DNA of 64,000 nucleotides from Burkholderiales bacterium (GCA_029268225.1 JAJUGJ010000008.1:52481-116480), one strand, 5' to 3'; numbered from the stretch's first letter, positions 8,937 through 18,530 are shown. Translations and numbers: made by a program. The notes: a model not told the origin generated them from the sequence alone.

Positions 8937-9983
8937 TCAGCGAGGGCTCACAGCCCCCAGTTGGCTTCGGTAGGCACTGGGCGACATACCGGTCCAGCGC
9001 TTGAACGCGAAGGTGAATGCCCGGCGATCGGAAAAGCCCAGCTCATCACTGATGGACTCCATGCTGATGGCACGGCGGCGCAGCATCACTTGAGCGCGAT
9101 TGCACTTGGCCTCAGACTGGATGTCCACGTATTTGACGCCTTCGGTTTGCAAGCGGCGCTGCAGCGTGCGAGGGTGCAGGCCCAGGGCATTGGCTGTGGC
9201 CTCCAGCCCCTCACGCAGCAACTCCGGGCGACGCTCCAGCGCCCAGCGGACCTCATCGACAATGCGGCGCTCGCCCCCTTCCTGGCTCAAGCGACGCTCA
9301 ATGCGTTGACGCGCCTGGCTCAGTGCTTCGGGCACAGGGGCATTCAAGGGCATGTCCAGCCAGCGGCGGTCCATCACCAGGGCATCAGCCCCTTCGTTGA
9401 AGAAGACCGGCACGCCGAAATGGTCGGCAAAGCGCTGCTGATGAGCCGGCGCGGGCATGGCCATGCGCACGGACAGCAACCAGTGCGAGCCACGCGTGGC
9501 ACGCTTGATCAACTGATTGACGGCGGCCAGCACGACCTCGCGCACATGGCACATCTCCCGCGGATCAATGTCCGGGACGTCCATCACGACACGCAGGTGG
9601 GCCTCGGCGCCGAACTCATCCAGTCGCAACGACATCCAGGGCACCAGCAGTTCACGGGCCCAGCCAGCAAGTTCCAGCAACTCGCGGATGCTGGAGCTGG
9701 AGCTCACGAACGCATCGAACTCGGCGTAGTGCTCAAACATGAAGTTCTCGCCCAACGCGAACGGAAAGTGATGTCCACGGGCGCGCTCGACGCACAGCGT
9801 GAAAGCTTTGAAGAGGTTGATTGGAGACACCCGCAACTGGGCGTGTGGGTCATGCTGACTGATCCCCAGTTCGCGCAAAACCGGGTCGATCGTGAAGCCG
9901 CACACGGAGGCGGCTTGGCGCCAGCTTCCCAGAGACGGAACGGGCACGGACGATGTGGACAAGGAGCGTTGCATAGTGGGCAT
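8937..9983 (-). CDS. AraC-family transcriptional regulator (paralogue 1)
   Basis: A 348-aa regulator with an N-terminal 'arabinose_bd'-type ligand domain (about 1-210; NLFKAFTLCVERARGHHFPFALGENF, then the LELAGWARELLVPWMSL region) and a C-terminal double helix-turn-helix of the AraC type (about 240-340). Typical marks are LGLHPRTLQRRL in the first HTH and SMESISDELGFSDRRAFTFAFKRWTGMSPSAYR in the second. This belongs to the OruR/ArgR-like branch that controls catabolic or hydrolase genes. The ATG at 9983 is chosen; an in-frame ATG at 9974 is possible. It is clearly paralogous to the neighbour at 10160-11224, with the same domain lengths and many shared motifs. The target and ligand are unknown. 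Confidence 0.9.
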   Translation of the reverse strand: MPTMQRSLSTSSVPVPSLGSWRQAASVCGFTIDPVLRELGISQHDPHAQLRVSPINLFKAFTLCVERARGHHFPFALGENFMFEHYAEFDAFVSSSSSIRELLELAGWARELLVPWMSLRLDEFGAEAHLRVVMDVPDIDPREMCHVREVVLAAVNQLIKRATRGSHWLLSVRMAMPAPAHQQRFADHFGVPVFFNEGADALVMDRRWLDMPLNAPVPEALSQARQRIERRLSQEGGERRIVDEVRWALERRPELLREGLEATANALGLHPRTLQRRLQTEGVKYVDIQSEAKCNRAQVMLRRRAISMESISDELGFSDRRAFTFAFKRWTGMSPSAYRSQLGAVSPR

Positions 9984-10159
9984 CAAAACAGGCGCATTTC
10001 AAGACTGCTGAGTCGCGTCTGGACAGCTCAAATCTATGCCGTCGCCCAGGGGTGCACAAGGAAGGGCCACCCTCGATAAGGATCATTTCACGCCACAGGC
10101 ACCCATGTGGTTGTCGTGAAAACCCGCACGATACCCCTGCATTTAGGGGGCTTACCGCG

Positions 10160-11224
10160 TCAATGTTGCTGCTCTCGCCATGCGCTGGGCGTCAATCCTT
10201 CCCACCGTTTGAAAGCGGCGGTGAACGCGCGGCGGTCTGAAAACCCCAGACGCAAGCTGATCTCGTCGATGGAGGGCTGGCCCTGCTTGAGCCACTGGCA
10301 GGCGAGACGGTGTCGCATCCGCGCCTGGACAGCCAGATAGCTGTCGTTCTCGTCCTTCAGGCGACGCTGAAGGGTGCGGGGATGCAGGTTCAGGCGCTCG
10401 GCCATGTCCTCCACACCCAAGGCCAGCAACTCGGGCTCTCGCTGCAACAGGGCCTCGATCTCGGCCGCCACACCCTGACGCCGCGCTTCACGGCCCAGGC
10501 GTTGCTCGGCGAGAAACTGGGCCTGCTCGTGCAAGGCCGGAAAGGCACCTTCCAAGGGCAGGTCCAAGAGGTGACGCTCGAACCGCAGGGCGTCGGCGGA
10601 CGCGTTGAAGTTCACGGGGACGCCAAAGAACGCCTCGATCTGGGCCGCGTGTGGCACGGGAGGCCCCTTGAGGTCGATGCCGATGAAGCCCGTTTCAGAG
10701 CCCTGCAAGGTACGCCCGAACTTGCGAATGCACGCCAAGGTGGCGTGGATGACGAGGTGCAAGGGCAAGGCGTGCGCGACAAGCTTTTGCAAGGGCAGGT
10801 CGAACGCCACGCAGACCCTGGCTTCGTCGCCCTGCTCTTGCACTTCCAGCGTCAACCAGGGCAGCACCATCATGCGAGCCAGATCAGCCGCCCGCAGGGC
10901 ATCACGCAGGCTGGGACTGGTGGTCAGCAGGGTCTCGAACTCGGGCAGGGACTCGAAGGCGAAGGTGTCGCCCAGCACCAGCGGAAAGTACTGGTCCGGC
11001 GAGAGCGCCACGCACTGCTCCAGCAGCGAGATCAGCTGCAAGGGAGACACCCGCGCGTCTTCCAGCCGAATCAGGTCGATTTTGATACCGGCTTCTTTGA
11101 ACAAGGGCTGAACGTTGAAGCCACATTTGGTGGCCGCCTTGATCCACGCAGAGAGCATGAACAAGGGGATGGGCTTGATGCCCATGGCTTCCAGAACGGC
11201 AGGAGGTGGCAGAGGGATACGCAT
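10160..11224 (-). CDS. AraC-family transcriptional regulator (paralogue 2)
   Basis: A 354-aa relative of the regulator just downstream. The N-terminal ligand domain includes LISLLEQCVALSPDQYFPLVLGDTFAFES and LRAADLARMMVLPWLTLEV, mirroring the paralogue. The C-terminal AraC DNA-binding domain has LNLHPRTLQRRLKDENDSYLAVQ and SIDEISLRLGFSDRRAFTAAFKRWEGLTPSAW. The ATG at 11224 (MRIPLPPP) is preferred because it aligns with the other copy; an alternative GTG at 11272 would place a perfect inverted repeat inside the coding sequence. It lies 73 bp from the stop of the PF10118 hydrolase gene on the same strand, so regulator and enzyme may be functionally linked. The pair probably arose by tandem duplication and diverged. 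Confidence 0.9.
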   Translation of the reverse strand: MRIPLPPPAVLEAMGIKPIPLFMLSAWIKAATKCGFNVQPLFKEAGIKIDLIRLEDARVSPLQLISLLEQCVALSPDQYFPLVLGDTFAFESLPEFETLLTTSPSLRDALRAADLARMMVLPWLTLEVQEQGDEARVCVAFDLPLQKLVAHALPLHLVIHATLACIRKFGRTLQGSETGFIGIDLKGPPVPHAAQIEAFFGVPVNFNASADALRFERHLLDLPLEGAFPALHEQAQFLAEQRLGREARRQGVAAEIEALLQREPELLALGVEDMAERLNLHPRTLQRRLKDENDSYLAVQARMRHRLACQWLKQGQPSIDEISLRLGFSDRRAFTAAFKRWEGLTPSAWREQQH

Positions 11225-11233
11225 GGACGAAAT

Positions 11234-11260
11234 CGGCACACCCACAGTCAGGGTGTGCCG
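11234..11260. promoter_or_regulatory. Perfect 10-bp inverted repeat upstream of the AraC gene
   Basis: CGGCACACCC (11234-11243), 7-nt spacer, GGGTGTGCCG (11251-11260). It sits 9 bp upstream of the preferred start of the second AraC gene and has no T-run on either strand, which argues against a terminator. It fits an operator (autoregulation) or a translation-controlling stem. Which one cannot be told from sequence. Confidence 0.6.
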
Positions 11261-11297
11261 AAGTCTAACCACAATGGCAGGACGTGCCTGCGAGGGT

Positions 11298-12182
11298 TCA
11301 CCGCATCATGGCCGCACGGGCCATTTCGCTCGCCTCGATGGGATCACGGTGGCGGTTGAAGCCGGCCAACCACTCCTCGTAACCCGGTTGATCGGCTTCC
11401 TGCCAGGGGTGGTAGCCCGGCTTGTAGTACTGGATGTAATGCTTGTGCGTGGGCCACAGGAAGCCGCCAGGCTTGAGCAGCCAATGGATGCCCTTGATGT
11501 TGAGCTTGACGCGCTCCCAGAAGCTGTAGCCGTCTTCCTTGAGCATGCGGTTGGCAAACTTCAGGATGACGCGGGGGAACATGACGGTGGCGTGCACCAG
11601 CGCCGTGACACGGCGAACGTAGTCCACCTTGGCGTAGTCGATCATGACGTCGTAGGCGACACCCTTGTGCTCGACCTCTTCGATGGCGTGCCAGGCGTAC
11701 ATGGCGCGCACCTTGGGGTGGGCGTCGCCCAGAATGTCGCGCTCGTCGAACATGGCGTGGGCGCCCAGGGCAGTCAGGTGCTCCAGAGCACCGGTGATGG
11801 CCAGGGTGTACTTGCGGCTGAAACGGTTGCGGTACTTCGTGAACAGCAGGTTGTCGAGCCAGCCGATCAACTCGTCGACCGGCATGCCTTGCTTGCGCAG
11901 CAATTCGTTGTACTGGTTGTGCACCATGCTGTGCTGGGCTTCCTGGCGGTTGAAGTCCTTGATGTCCTGCAGCAGCTTGGGGTCGGTGACCTGATCGCGG
12001 TAGTCACGCACGGTGACCATGAAGAATTTCTCGCCAGGCGGGAAGATCAGCGACATGGCGTCGAAGAAACGCGTACGGAACGGATCGCCGCCGAACCAGT
12101 GCTTCGGGATGCTCTCGTCGAAGCCAAAGTCCAGCTTTTCACGGGGCACGATCGGGTGTTGCTTGTCGAATTGTTGGCTCAT
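11298..12182 (-). CDS. Predicted metal-dependent hydrolase, PF10118 family
   Basis: A 294-aa soluble protein of the family annotated as 'predicted metal-dependent hydrolase' (PF10118), a helical, ferritin-like fold. Candidate metal ligands are clustered in FNRQEAQHSMVHNQYN and AWHAIEEVEHKGVAYDVM, the E-x2-H/E-E-x-x-H pairs expected of a di-metal helical bundle. The closing aromatic segment is HKHYIQYYKPGYHPW. The ATG at 12182 has GAGGA upstream (spacing about 8) and gives the conserved N-terminus MSQQFDKQHPIVPREKLDF. The two AraC regulators lie immediately downstream on the same strand. The substrate is unknown; a role in lipid or xenobiotic metabolism is only a guess. Confidence 0.83.
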   Translation of the reverse strand: MSQQFDKQHPIVPREKLDFGFDESIPKHWFGGDPFRTRFFDAMSLIFPPGEKFFMVTVRDYRDQVTDPKLLQDIKDFNRQEAQHSMVHNQYNELLRKQGMPVDELIGWLDNLLFTKYRNRFSRKYTLAITGALEHLTALGAHAMFDERDILGDAHPKVRAMYAWHAIEEVEHKGVAYDVMIDYAKVDYVRRVTALVHATVMFPRVILKFANRMLKEDGYSFWERVKLNIKGIHWLLKPGGFLWPTHKHYIQYYKPGYHPWQEADQPGYEEWLAGFNRHRDPIEASEMARAAMMR

Positions 12183-12310
12183 CTGTCGTCCTCGCAGGTA
12201 TTCCGCAATGGACTCATGGTACGAAGACAGCAGCCTCAGCCACAGGATGAAAGGTGACAGCAGGGTTTCGTACGCGACATCTTCACGTTGGTGCTTACCC
12301 CTGATGCCAT

Positions 12311-12336
12311 GAAAAAGGGCTCCCGAAGGAGCCCTG
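12311..12336 (-). terminator. Terminator after alaS
   Basis: AGGGCTCC (12316-12323), loop CGAA, GGAGCCCT (12328-12335). On the minus strand the stem is followed by TTTTTC, giving a strong intrinsic terminator for alaS. Confidence 0.88.
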
Positions 12337-12364
12337 AAGGTCATGTCGGTGAACGATGAAAGCG

Positions 12365-14992
12365 TCAGACGCGCTCGGTCACCCAGGCCTGGACGCTGGC
12401 CAGTGCGGCCGGCAAGGCGGCCGGCTCGGTGCCACCGGCCATGGCCATGTCGGGCTTGCCACCGCCCTTGCCACCCACTTGCTGGGCAACGAAGTTGACC
12501 AACTCGCCAGCCTTGACCTTGCCAGTGGTGTCGGCAGTCACGCCGGCCGCGATCTGGACCTTGCCGCCCTCCACCGCCGCCAGCACGATGGCGGCGGTCT
12601 TGAGCTTGTCCTTGAGCTTGTCCATGGTCTCGCGCAGGGTCTTGGCGTCGGCACCTTCCAGCGTCGCGGCCAGCACCTTGATGCCGTTCACATCGACGGC
12701 CTTGGCCATCAGCTCGTCGCCCTGGCTGGACGCCAGCTTGCCCTTGAGGGCGGCGATTTCCTTTTCCAGCGCGCGGATCTGCTCTTGGGCCGCGGCCACG
12801 CGGGCCGGCACCTCGTGCGGGGTGGCCTTCAGCAAGGCGGCCACGCCTTCCAGCGTGCTTTCCAGGTTCTGGGTGTAGGCCAAGGCGTTGGCGCCGGTGA
12901 TGGCTTCCACGCGGCGCACGCCAGCGGCCACACCGCCTTCGGCCACGATCTTGAACAGGCCGATGTCACCGGTGCGCTGCACGTGGGTGCCGCCGCACAA
13001 CTCCTTCGAAGAGCCGATGCTCAGGACGCGCACGGTATCACCGTACTTCTCACCGAACAGCATCATGGCACCGGACTTTTGCGCGTCGTCCAATGCCATC
13101 ACCTGGGCCTGGGCTTCGGCGTTGAGCAGGATTTCGGCGTTCACCAGCTCTTCCACTTCGCGGATCTGCTCGGCGGTCATCGGCGCGCTGTGGGCAAAGT
13201 CGAAGCGGGTGCGGTCGGCGGTGACCTGCGAACCCTTCTGCTGCACGTGGTCGCCCAGCACTTCACGCAGGGCCTTGTGCATCAGGTGGGTGGCGCTGTG
13301 GTTGCGCACGGTCTTGGCGCGCACTTCGGCATCCACCTTGGCGTTGAGCTTGTCGCCCACCTTGATGCTGCCTTCGACCACGCGGCCGTGGTGACCGAAC
13401 ACGTCGGCCTGGATCTTTTGCGTGTCTTCGACGATGAAGCGACTGGTGGCGTTACGCAGGTCGCCGCTGTCGCCACACTGGCCGCCGGACTCGGCGTAGA
13501 ACGGCGTGTGGTCCAGCACGATGACGGCGTCGTCACCGGCCTGGGCTTCCTGCACCTGGGCGCCGTCCACATAGATGGCGGTGACGTTGGCCGCGTCCAC
13601 CGTCAGGTACTCGTAGCCGTGGAAGCCGGTGGGCACGCCCGAATATTCCAGGCCAGCGGCCATTTTGAACTTGCCGGCGGCGCGGGCCTGCTCGCGCTGG
13701 CGGGCCATGGCGGCGTCAAAGCCGGCCTGGTCCACGGTGACGTCGCGCTCACGGCACACGTCGGCGGTCAGGTCGACCGGGAAGCCGTAGGTGTCATGCA
13801 GCTTGAAGGCGGTTTCGCCGTCGATCTGCTTCTCGCCCGCTGCCAGGGCGCCTTCCAGGATTTCCATGCCGTGGGCGATGGTCTGGAAGAAGCGCTCCTC
13901 TTCGGTCTTGAGCACGTCGGTGATGCGCTTTTCGTTCTGGCGCAGTTCGGGGTAGGCCTCGCCCATCTGTTCGACCAGGGCCGACACCAGCTTGTGGAAG
14001 AAGGGGGTGCGAGCGCCCAGCTTGTAGCCGTGGCGGATGGCGCGACGGGTGATGCGGCGCAGCACGTAGCCACGGCCTTCGTTGCTGGGGATTACGCCGT
14101 CGGCGACCGTGAACGAGCAGGCGCGGATGTGGTCAGCAATCACCTTCAGGCTGGGGCTGGCAGCGTCGCAGTTCTCACCACCGGCGGCGTCCACGGCGGT
14201 CTTGGCCGCAGCCAGCAGCGCCTGGAACAGGTCGATTTCGTAGTTGCTGTGCTTGCCTTGCAGCACGGTGGCAATGCGCTCCAGGCCCATGCCGGTGTCC
14301 ACCGAGGGCTTGGGCAGCGGGTGCATCACGCCGTCTTCTGTGCGGTTGAACTGCATGAAGACGTTGTTCCAGATCTCGATGTAGCGGTCGCCGTCTTCAT
14401 CGGGGCTGCCAGGAGGGCCACCAGCGATGTCCGGGCCGTGGTCGTAGAAGATCTCGGTGCAGGGGCCACAGGGGCCGGTGTCGCCCATCATCCAGAAGTT
14501 GTCGGACATGTAGCGGCCGCCCTTGTTGTCACCGATGCGCACGATGCGCTCGGCGGGCACGCCCACCACCTTGTTCCAGATCTCGTAGGCTTCGTCGTCT
14601 TCGTGATAGACGGTGACCCACAGCTTTTCCTTGGGCAGCTTGAACTGTTCGGTCAGCAGTTCCCAGGCGTAGCTGATGGCGTCGTGCTTGAAATAATCAC
14701 CGAACGAGAAGTTGCCCAGCATCTCGAAGAAAGTGTGGTGACGGGCGGTGTAGCCGACGTTGTCCAAGTCGTTGTGCTTGCCGCCAGCGCGGATGCACTT
14801 TTGCGAGGTGGTGGCGCGGCTGTACGGACGCTTGTCGAAGCCCAGGAACACGTCCTTGAACTGGTTCATACCGGCGTTGGTGAACAGCAGGGTCGGGTCA
14901 TCGCCCGGCACGACGGGGCTGGATGCCACGATGGTGTGGCCCTTGGACTGGAAGTACTCCAGGAAGGTCTTGCGGATGTCTGCGGCTTTCAT
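12365..14992 (-). CDS. alaS: Alanyl-tRNA synthetase
   Basis: Charges tRNA-Ala. At 875 aa it is full length. The class II catalytic domain occupies about 1-240 (start [51 protein letters not shown]). The tRNA-recognition helical domain follows to about 460. The editing domain carries the zinc-binding HSATHLMH and CGGTHV motifs, which clear Ser- and Gly-tRNA-Ala. The C-terminal DHHA1/oligomerisation part ends at about 875 ([15 protein letters not shown]). It is transcribed alone, with a terminator at 12311 and a candidate -10 at 15068. Confidence 0.98.
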   Translation of the reverse strand: MKAADIRKTFLEYFQSKGHTIVASSPVVPGDDPTLLFTNAGMNQFKDVFLGFDKRPYSRATTSQKCIRAGGKHNDLDNVGYTARHHTFFEMLGNFSFGDYFKHDAISYAWELLTEQFKLPKEKLWVTVYHEDDEAYEIWNKVVGVPAERIVRIGDNKGGRYMSDNFWMMGDTGPCGPCTEIFYDHGPDIAGGPPGSPDEDGDRYIEIWNNVFMQFNRTEDGVMHPLPKPSVDTGMGLERIATVLQGKHSNYEIDLFQALLAAAKTAVDAAGGENCDAASPSLKVIADHIRACSFTVADGVIPSNEGRGYVLRRITRRAIRHGYKLGARTPFFHKLVSALVEQMGEAYPELRQNEKRITDVLKTEEERFFQTIAHGMEILEGALAAGEKQIDGETAFKLHDTYGFPVDLTADVCRERDVTVDQAGFDAAMARQREQARAAGKFKMAAGLEYSGVPTGFHGYEYLTVDAANVTAIYVDGAQVQEAQAGDDAVIVLDHTPFYAESGGQCGDSGDLRNATSRFIVEDTQKIQADVFGHHGRVVEGSIKVGDKLNAKVDAEVRAKTVRNHSATHLMHKALREVLGDHVQQKGSQVTADRTRFDFAHSAPMTAEQIREVEELVNAEILLNAEAQAQVMALDDAQKSGAMMLFGEKYGDTVRVLSIGSSKELCGGTHVQRTGDIGLFKIVAEGGVAAGVRRVEAITGANALAYTQNLESTLEGVAALLKATPHEVPARVAAAQEQIRALEKEIAALKGKLASSQGDELMAKAVDVNGIKVLAATLEGADAKTLRETMDKLKDKLKTAAIVLAAVEGGKVQIAAGVTADTTGKVKAGELVNFVAQQVGGKGGGKPDMAMAGGTEPAALPAALASVQAWVTERV

Positions 14993-15067
14993 GGGGAGTG
15001 ACTCTCTCTTGATCTGGTGCGCTCAGGCGCAGTGTCCGCAGCGTGGACACGCCGGGCATAACCTTAG

Positions 15068-15073
15068 ATTATA
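15068..15073 (-). promoter_or_regulatory. Candidate -10 box for alaS
   Basis: Reads TATAAT on the minus strand, 76 bp upstream of the alaS ATG. The -35 at 17 bp spacing is poor. The same 152-bp intergenic region must also hold the promoter of the divergent dehydrogenase; TTGACA on the plus strand at 15103-15108 is a candidate for it. Confidence 0.45.
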
Positions 15074-15144
15074 GATTTCACCCGGACCCTATGATTGAGG
15101 GCTTGACACCTGCCTCTCAGCCCCATAAGCCAAGTGAGTCCAAG

Positions 15145-16632
15145 ATGAGCAACACCCCTTCCCCGCTGGCCGCCCTGCAAGACCCGACCTTGCTCAAGAC
15201 GCAAGCCCTGATCAACGGGCAATGGGTGGACGGCCCGCAGCGTTTTGCCGTGACCGACCCTGCCACCGGCGCCCTGCTGGCCGAGGTGCCCAACCTGGGT
15301 GCCGAACACACCGAGTCCGCCATCGCCGCCGCGGATGCGGCCTGGCCTGCCTGGCGGGCGATGTCGGCCAAAGCACGTGCCAACATCCTGATGAAGTGGT
15401 TCCATCTGCTGAACCAGCATGCGGCCGACCTCGCGCGCATCATGACCGCCGAGCAAGGCAAGCCCTTGGCCGAGGCCAAGGGTGAGGTGCTGTACGGCGC
15501 CAGCTTCGTGGAGTGGTTCGCCGAAGAGGCCCGCCGCGTGTATGGCGAGACCATTCCCAGCCCAGATGCGAGCAAGCGCCTGCTGGTGCTGCGCCAGCCG
15601 GTGGGCGTGTGCGCGGCCATCACGCCCTGGAACTTCCCGGTGGCCATGATCACGCGCAAGGTGGCACCCGCCCTGGCCGCCGGCTGCCCGGTCGTGATCA
15701 AGCCGGCCGAGGCCACCCCCCTGTCGGCCCTGGCTGTGGCCGAACTGGCCCAACGTGCCGGGATGCCGCCTGGCGTGCTCAACGTCATCACGGCCGACGC
15801 GCAGCGTTCCATCGAAGTTGGCAAGGTCTTGTGTGCCAGCGACACGGTGCGACACCTGTCCTTCACCGGCTCCACCGAGGTGGGTCGCATCCTGATGCAA
15901 CAGTGCGCCCCCACAGTCAAGAAGCTGTCGCTGGAGTTGGGCGGCAACGCGCCCCTCATCGTGTTTGACGATGCCGACCTGGACCTGGCGGTCGAAGGCG
16001 CACTGGCCAGCAAGTACCGCAACTCGGGTCAGACCTGCGTGTGTGCGAACCGCATGTATGTGCAAGCTGGCATTTACGACGCCTTTGTGACCAAACTGGG
16101 CGAACGCGTGGCCGAGATCAAGGTGGGCAACGGCTTCGAGCAAGGCGTGGTGCAAGGCCCGCTGATCGATGCCGAAGCCCTGAACAAGGTGGAGACCCTG
16201 GTGGCCGACGCCGTGGCCAAGGGAGCGAAGGTTCTGACCGGTGGCGCCCCGGCCCAGGTCGCAGGTGGCGCGTTCTACCAACCCACCGTGCTGGCGAATG
16301 TGAGCCGGGACATGCGCGTGGCCCGCGAGGAAATCTTCGGGCCCGTGGCACCGGTGTTCAAGTTCGAGACCGAAGCCGAGGCGATCGCGGCCGCCAATGC
16401 CACCGAGTTTGGCCTGGCCAGCTACTTCTTCAGCCGCGACATCGGCCGCATCTTCCGTGTGGGCGAAGCGCTCGAGTACGGCATGGTGGGCGTCAACACC
16501 GGGATGATTTCGCACTGCGAGGCGCCGTTTGGCGGGGTCAAGCAATCCGGCCTGGGTCGCGAGGGCGCCCGCCAGGGCATGGACGACTACCTGGAGATCA
16601 AGTACCTCTGCCTGGGCGGCCTGAACAGCTGA
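15145..16632 (+). CDS. gabD: NAD(P)-dependent succinate-semialdehyde dehydrogenase family
   Basis: Aldehyde dehydrogenase superfamily, closest by motif to GabD, which oxidises succinate semialdehyde to succinate (GABA catabolism). The 495-aa product shows the cofactor motif PWNFPVAM, FTGSTEVGR, the general-base Glu264 in LELGGNAP and the nucleophile Cys298 in SGQTCVCANR. The GabD-like C-terminus is PFGGVKQSGLGREGARQGMDDYLEIKYLCLG. I use the ATG at 15145 because the conserved ALDH N-terminus begins shortly after; the sequence upstream is intergenic. phaC follows 77 bp downstream. Some Burkholderiales also use this subgroup for glutarate or 4-hydroxybutyrate pathways feeding PHA, so the exact substrate is not fixed. 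Confidence 0.85.
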   Translation: MSNTPSPLAALQDPTLLKTQALINGQWVDGPQRFAVTDPATGALLAEVPNLGAEHTESAIAAADAAWPAWRAMSAKARANILMKWFHLLNQHAADLARIMTAEQGKPLAEAKGEVLYGASFVEWFAEEARRVYGETIPSPDASKRLLVLRQPVGVCAAITPWNFPVAMITRKVAPALAAGCPVVIKPAEATPLSALAVAELAQRAGMPPGVLNVITADAQRSIEVGKVLCASDTVRHLSFTGSTEVGRILMQQCAPTVKKLSLELGGNAPLIVFDDADLDLAVEGALASKYRNSGQTCVCANRMYVQAGIYDAFVTKLGERVAEIKVGNGFEQGVVQGPLIDAEALNKVETLVADAVAKGAKVLTGGAPAQVAGGAFYQPTVLANVSRDMRVAREEIFGPVAPVFKFETEAEAIAAANATEFGLASYFFSRDIGRIFRVGEALEYGMVGVNTGMISHCEAPFGGVKQSGLGREGARQGMDDYLEIKYLCLGGLNS

Positions 16633-16649
16633 CGCTGCTGGCGCGGATC

Positions 16650-16684
16650 GTCGGTCATACTGTTGGTCAGACAGTGTGACCGAC
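16650..16684. promoter_or_regulatory. 35-bp imperfect palindrome upstream of phaC (probable operator)
   Basis: GTCGGTCA (16650-16657) pairs with TGACCGAC (16677-16684) and ACTGT (16659-16663) with ACAGT (16671-16675) around a 7-bp centre; only T16658/G16676 is unpaired by Watson-Crick rules. Overlapping it is a degenerate 12-bp direct repeat, TCGGTCATACTG then TTGGTCAGACAG. It ends 11 bp before the phaC ribosome binding site and has no T-run, so a repressor operator is more likely than a terminator. Confidence 0.6.
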
Positions 16685-16709
16685 GTGAAACCGACAGGAG
16701 TCCGTGCTC

Positions 16710-18518
16710 ATGGCGAAGACGACCCGCGCAGCGCGCACCAAGCCCACCCAGCCAAACGCCACCGAAGCGGCCAGCCCCAAAGTTGGCCTGCAACCCGCTT
16801 TCAAAGCACCTGGCGAGGTGGTGGCAGACACCCTGGAGCAACTCCATCACGTGGTTGAGGACACCGTCGACCCGCTGGGCATGAGCGCGCCGATTGCCCA
16901 CGCCCAACTCGCCTGGCTGGCTCATCCTCAGGAACTGACGGACCGCATGCTGCGGCTGTCCACCGACTTGTGGCGTCTTCAATGGCACACCTTCAACCGA
17001 ATGTTGGGGCTGCCCAGCGAGGATCCGATCAAGGTCAACGACGAAGACGTCCGCTTTGCCGACCCCATCTGGACCGAAGCACCGAGTTGGGACCTGCTCA
17101 AAGAGTGGTACCTCGCCTTCACCCACCACACGCAGGACATGCTGTACGACACACCCGGCATGTCCACCCGCGAGCGGCGCAAGGCGGCCTTCTGGTGGCG
17201 CAACTGGCTCAACGCCATGGCGCCGTCGAACTACCTGCTGACCAACCCCGTCGCGATGAAGCATGCCATCGAGACCAAGGGCGAAAGCCTGCGCAAGGGA
17301 TTCCAGATCTTCCTGGAGGACATGAAGGCGGGCAACATCCGCATGACCAGCCCGGACGATTTCAAGGTGGGCGAGAACCTGGCCAACACGCCAGGCTCGG
17401 TGGTGATGCGCAACCACCTCATCGAGGTGATCCATTACGCGCCCACACAGGCCAAGGTGCACGCGCAACCCATCGTCATCGTCACGCCGTGGATCAACAA
17501 GTTCTACGTGCTGGACCTGACGCCCAAGAAGAGCATGGTGCGCTTCCTGCTGGACCAGGGCTTCGACGTGTTCATCACCAGCTGGAAGAACCCGGATGCG
17601 TCCATGCGCGACATCCGCTTTGACGACTACCTGATGGAGGGCATTCACGCCACCGTCGAAACCGCGCGGGCGATGAGCGGGGCCGATAAGGTGCACGCCG
17701 TGGGCTATTGCATTGGCGGCACAGGTCTGAGCATGTACATGGCTTGGGCGAACAAGCACTTCGCCCCAGAGGACGTGCCGGTGGCCGACGTCACGCTCTT
17801 CACTACCTTGGTCGACTTCCACGCGCCCGGCGACATCAACGTCTTCATCGACGAGTCGAGCGTGAACTACCTGACCCGCAAGATGGCGCGCACCGGCTAT
17901 CTGGACGGTAAAGACATGGCGGCCTCTTTCCGCCTGCTGCGTTCCAACAGCCTGATCTGGCACTACGTGGAACAAGGGTGGCTCAATGGCGAGCCGCCGC
18001 CACCGTTTGACGTGCTGTACTGGAACATGGATGCCACCCGCATGCCCCAAGCCATGCACAGCTGGTATCTGAAAGAGCTTTACCTGAAGAACCGCCTGAT
18101 TCAGCCCGATGCACTCACCGTGGCGGGCGAGCCTTTGGACCTCGCCCGGATCAATCAGCCTTTGTATGCAGTGTCCGCCGAGGACGACCACGTGGCGCCG
18201 TGGAAACAGACCTTCCACGTCAACAACCACTTCACCGGCCCGAAACGTTATGTGCTGTCCACCTCGGGCCACATCCTGGGCATCGTCAACCCGATCGTGA
18301 AGCCGCCCAAGCGCAGCTACCGCGCGGCGGAAGCTCACCGGTCCGACAAGCCAGAGGCTTGGCTGAAGCGAGCCGAGCAGCATGAAGGCTCTTGGTGGGA
18401 AGATTGGATGGCATGGCTCAAGCCACGGGCGGGCAAGCTGGTGAACGCTCGGCCTTCCGCCACGGCCGCTTTCCCGGAGTTGGCGCCAGCGCCGGGCACC
18501 TACGTCCAGGAAAGCTGA
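16710..18518 (+). CDS. phaC: Class I poly(3-hydroxyalkanoate) synthase
   Basis: Polymerises (R)-3-hydroxyacyl-CoA (mainly 3-hydroxybutyryl-CoA) into storage polyester at the granule surface. The 602-aa product has the N-terminal PhaC domain (about 90-260) and an alpha/beta-hydrolase domain. The lipase-like box is GYCIGGT with the catalytic Cys at about residue 334. The catalytic Asp lies in AEDDHVAPW and the His in the SGHILGIVNP motif. The ATG at 16710 is preferred over the GTG at 16704 because AGGAG (16696-16700) sits nine bases before it. No phaA, phaB or phasin gene is adjacent; the dehydrogenase upstream may share the transcript. The long Ala/Lys-rich N-terminus is typical of class I enzymes. 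Confidence 0.96.
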   Translation: MAKTTRAARTKPTQPNATEAASPKVGLQPAFKAPGEVVADTLEQLHHVVEDTVDPLGMSAPIAHAQLAWLAHPQELTDRMLRLSTDLWRLQWHTFNRMLGLPSEDPIKVNDEDVRFADPIWTEAPSWDLLKEWYLAFTHHTQDMLYDTPGMSTRERRKAAFWWRNWLNAMAPSNYLLTNPVAMKHAIETKGESLRKGFQIFLEDMKAGNIRMTSPDDFKVGENLANTPGSVVMRNHLIEVIHYAPTQAKVHAQPIVIVTPWINKFYVLDLTPKKSMVRFLLDQGFDVFITSWKNPDASMRDIRFDDYLMEGIHATVETARAMSGADKVHAVGYCIGGTGLSMYMAWANKHFAPEDVPVADVTLFTTLVDFHAPGDINVFIDESSVNYLTRKMARTGYLDGKDMAASFRLLRSNSLIWHYVEQGWLNGEPPPPFDVLYWNMDATRMPQAMHSWYLKELYLKNRLIQPDALTVAGEPLDLARINQPLYAVSAEDDHVAPWKQTFHVNNHFTGPKRYVLSTSGHILGIVNPIVKPPKRSYRAAEAHRSDKPEAWLKRAEQHEGSWWEDWMAWLKPRAGKLVNARPSATAAFPELAPAPGTYVQES

Positions 18519-18530
18519 AGCACCAAAGGA

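Noticed and set aside
10131..10150. CCCCT...AGGGG as a terminator behind the AraC gene at 10160
   Set aside because: Only five pairs and no T-run; too weak to call.
12356..15001. An 881-codon open frame on the plus strand opposite alaS
   Set aside because: It is the antisense shadow of alaS: His/Gly/Val-rich low-complexity translation, no ribosome binding site, and alaS has all family motifs.
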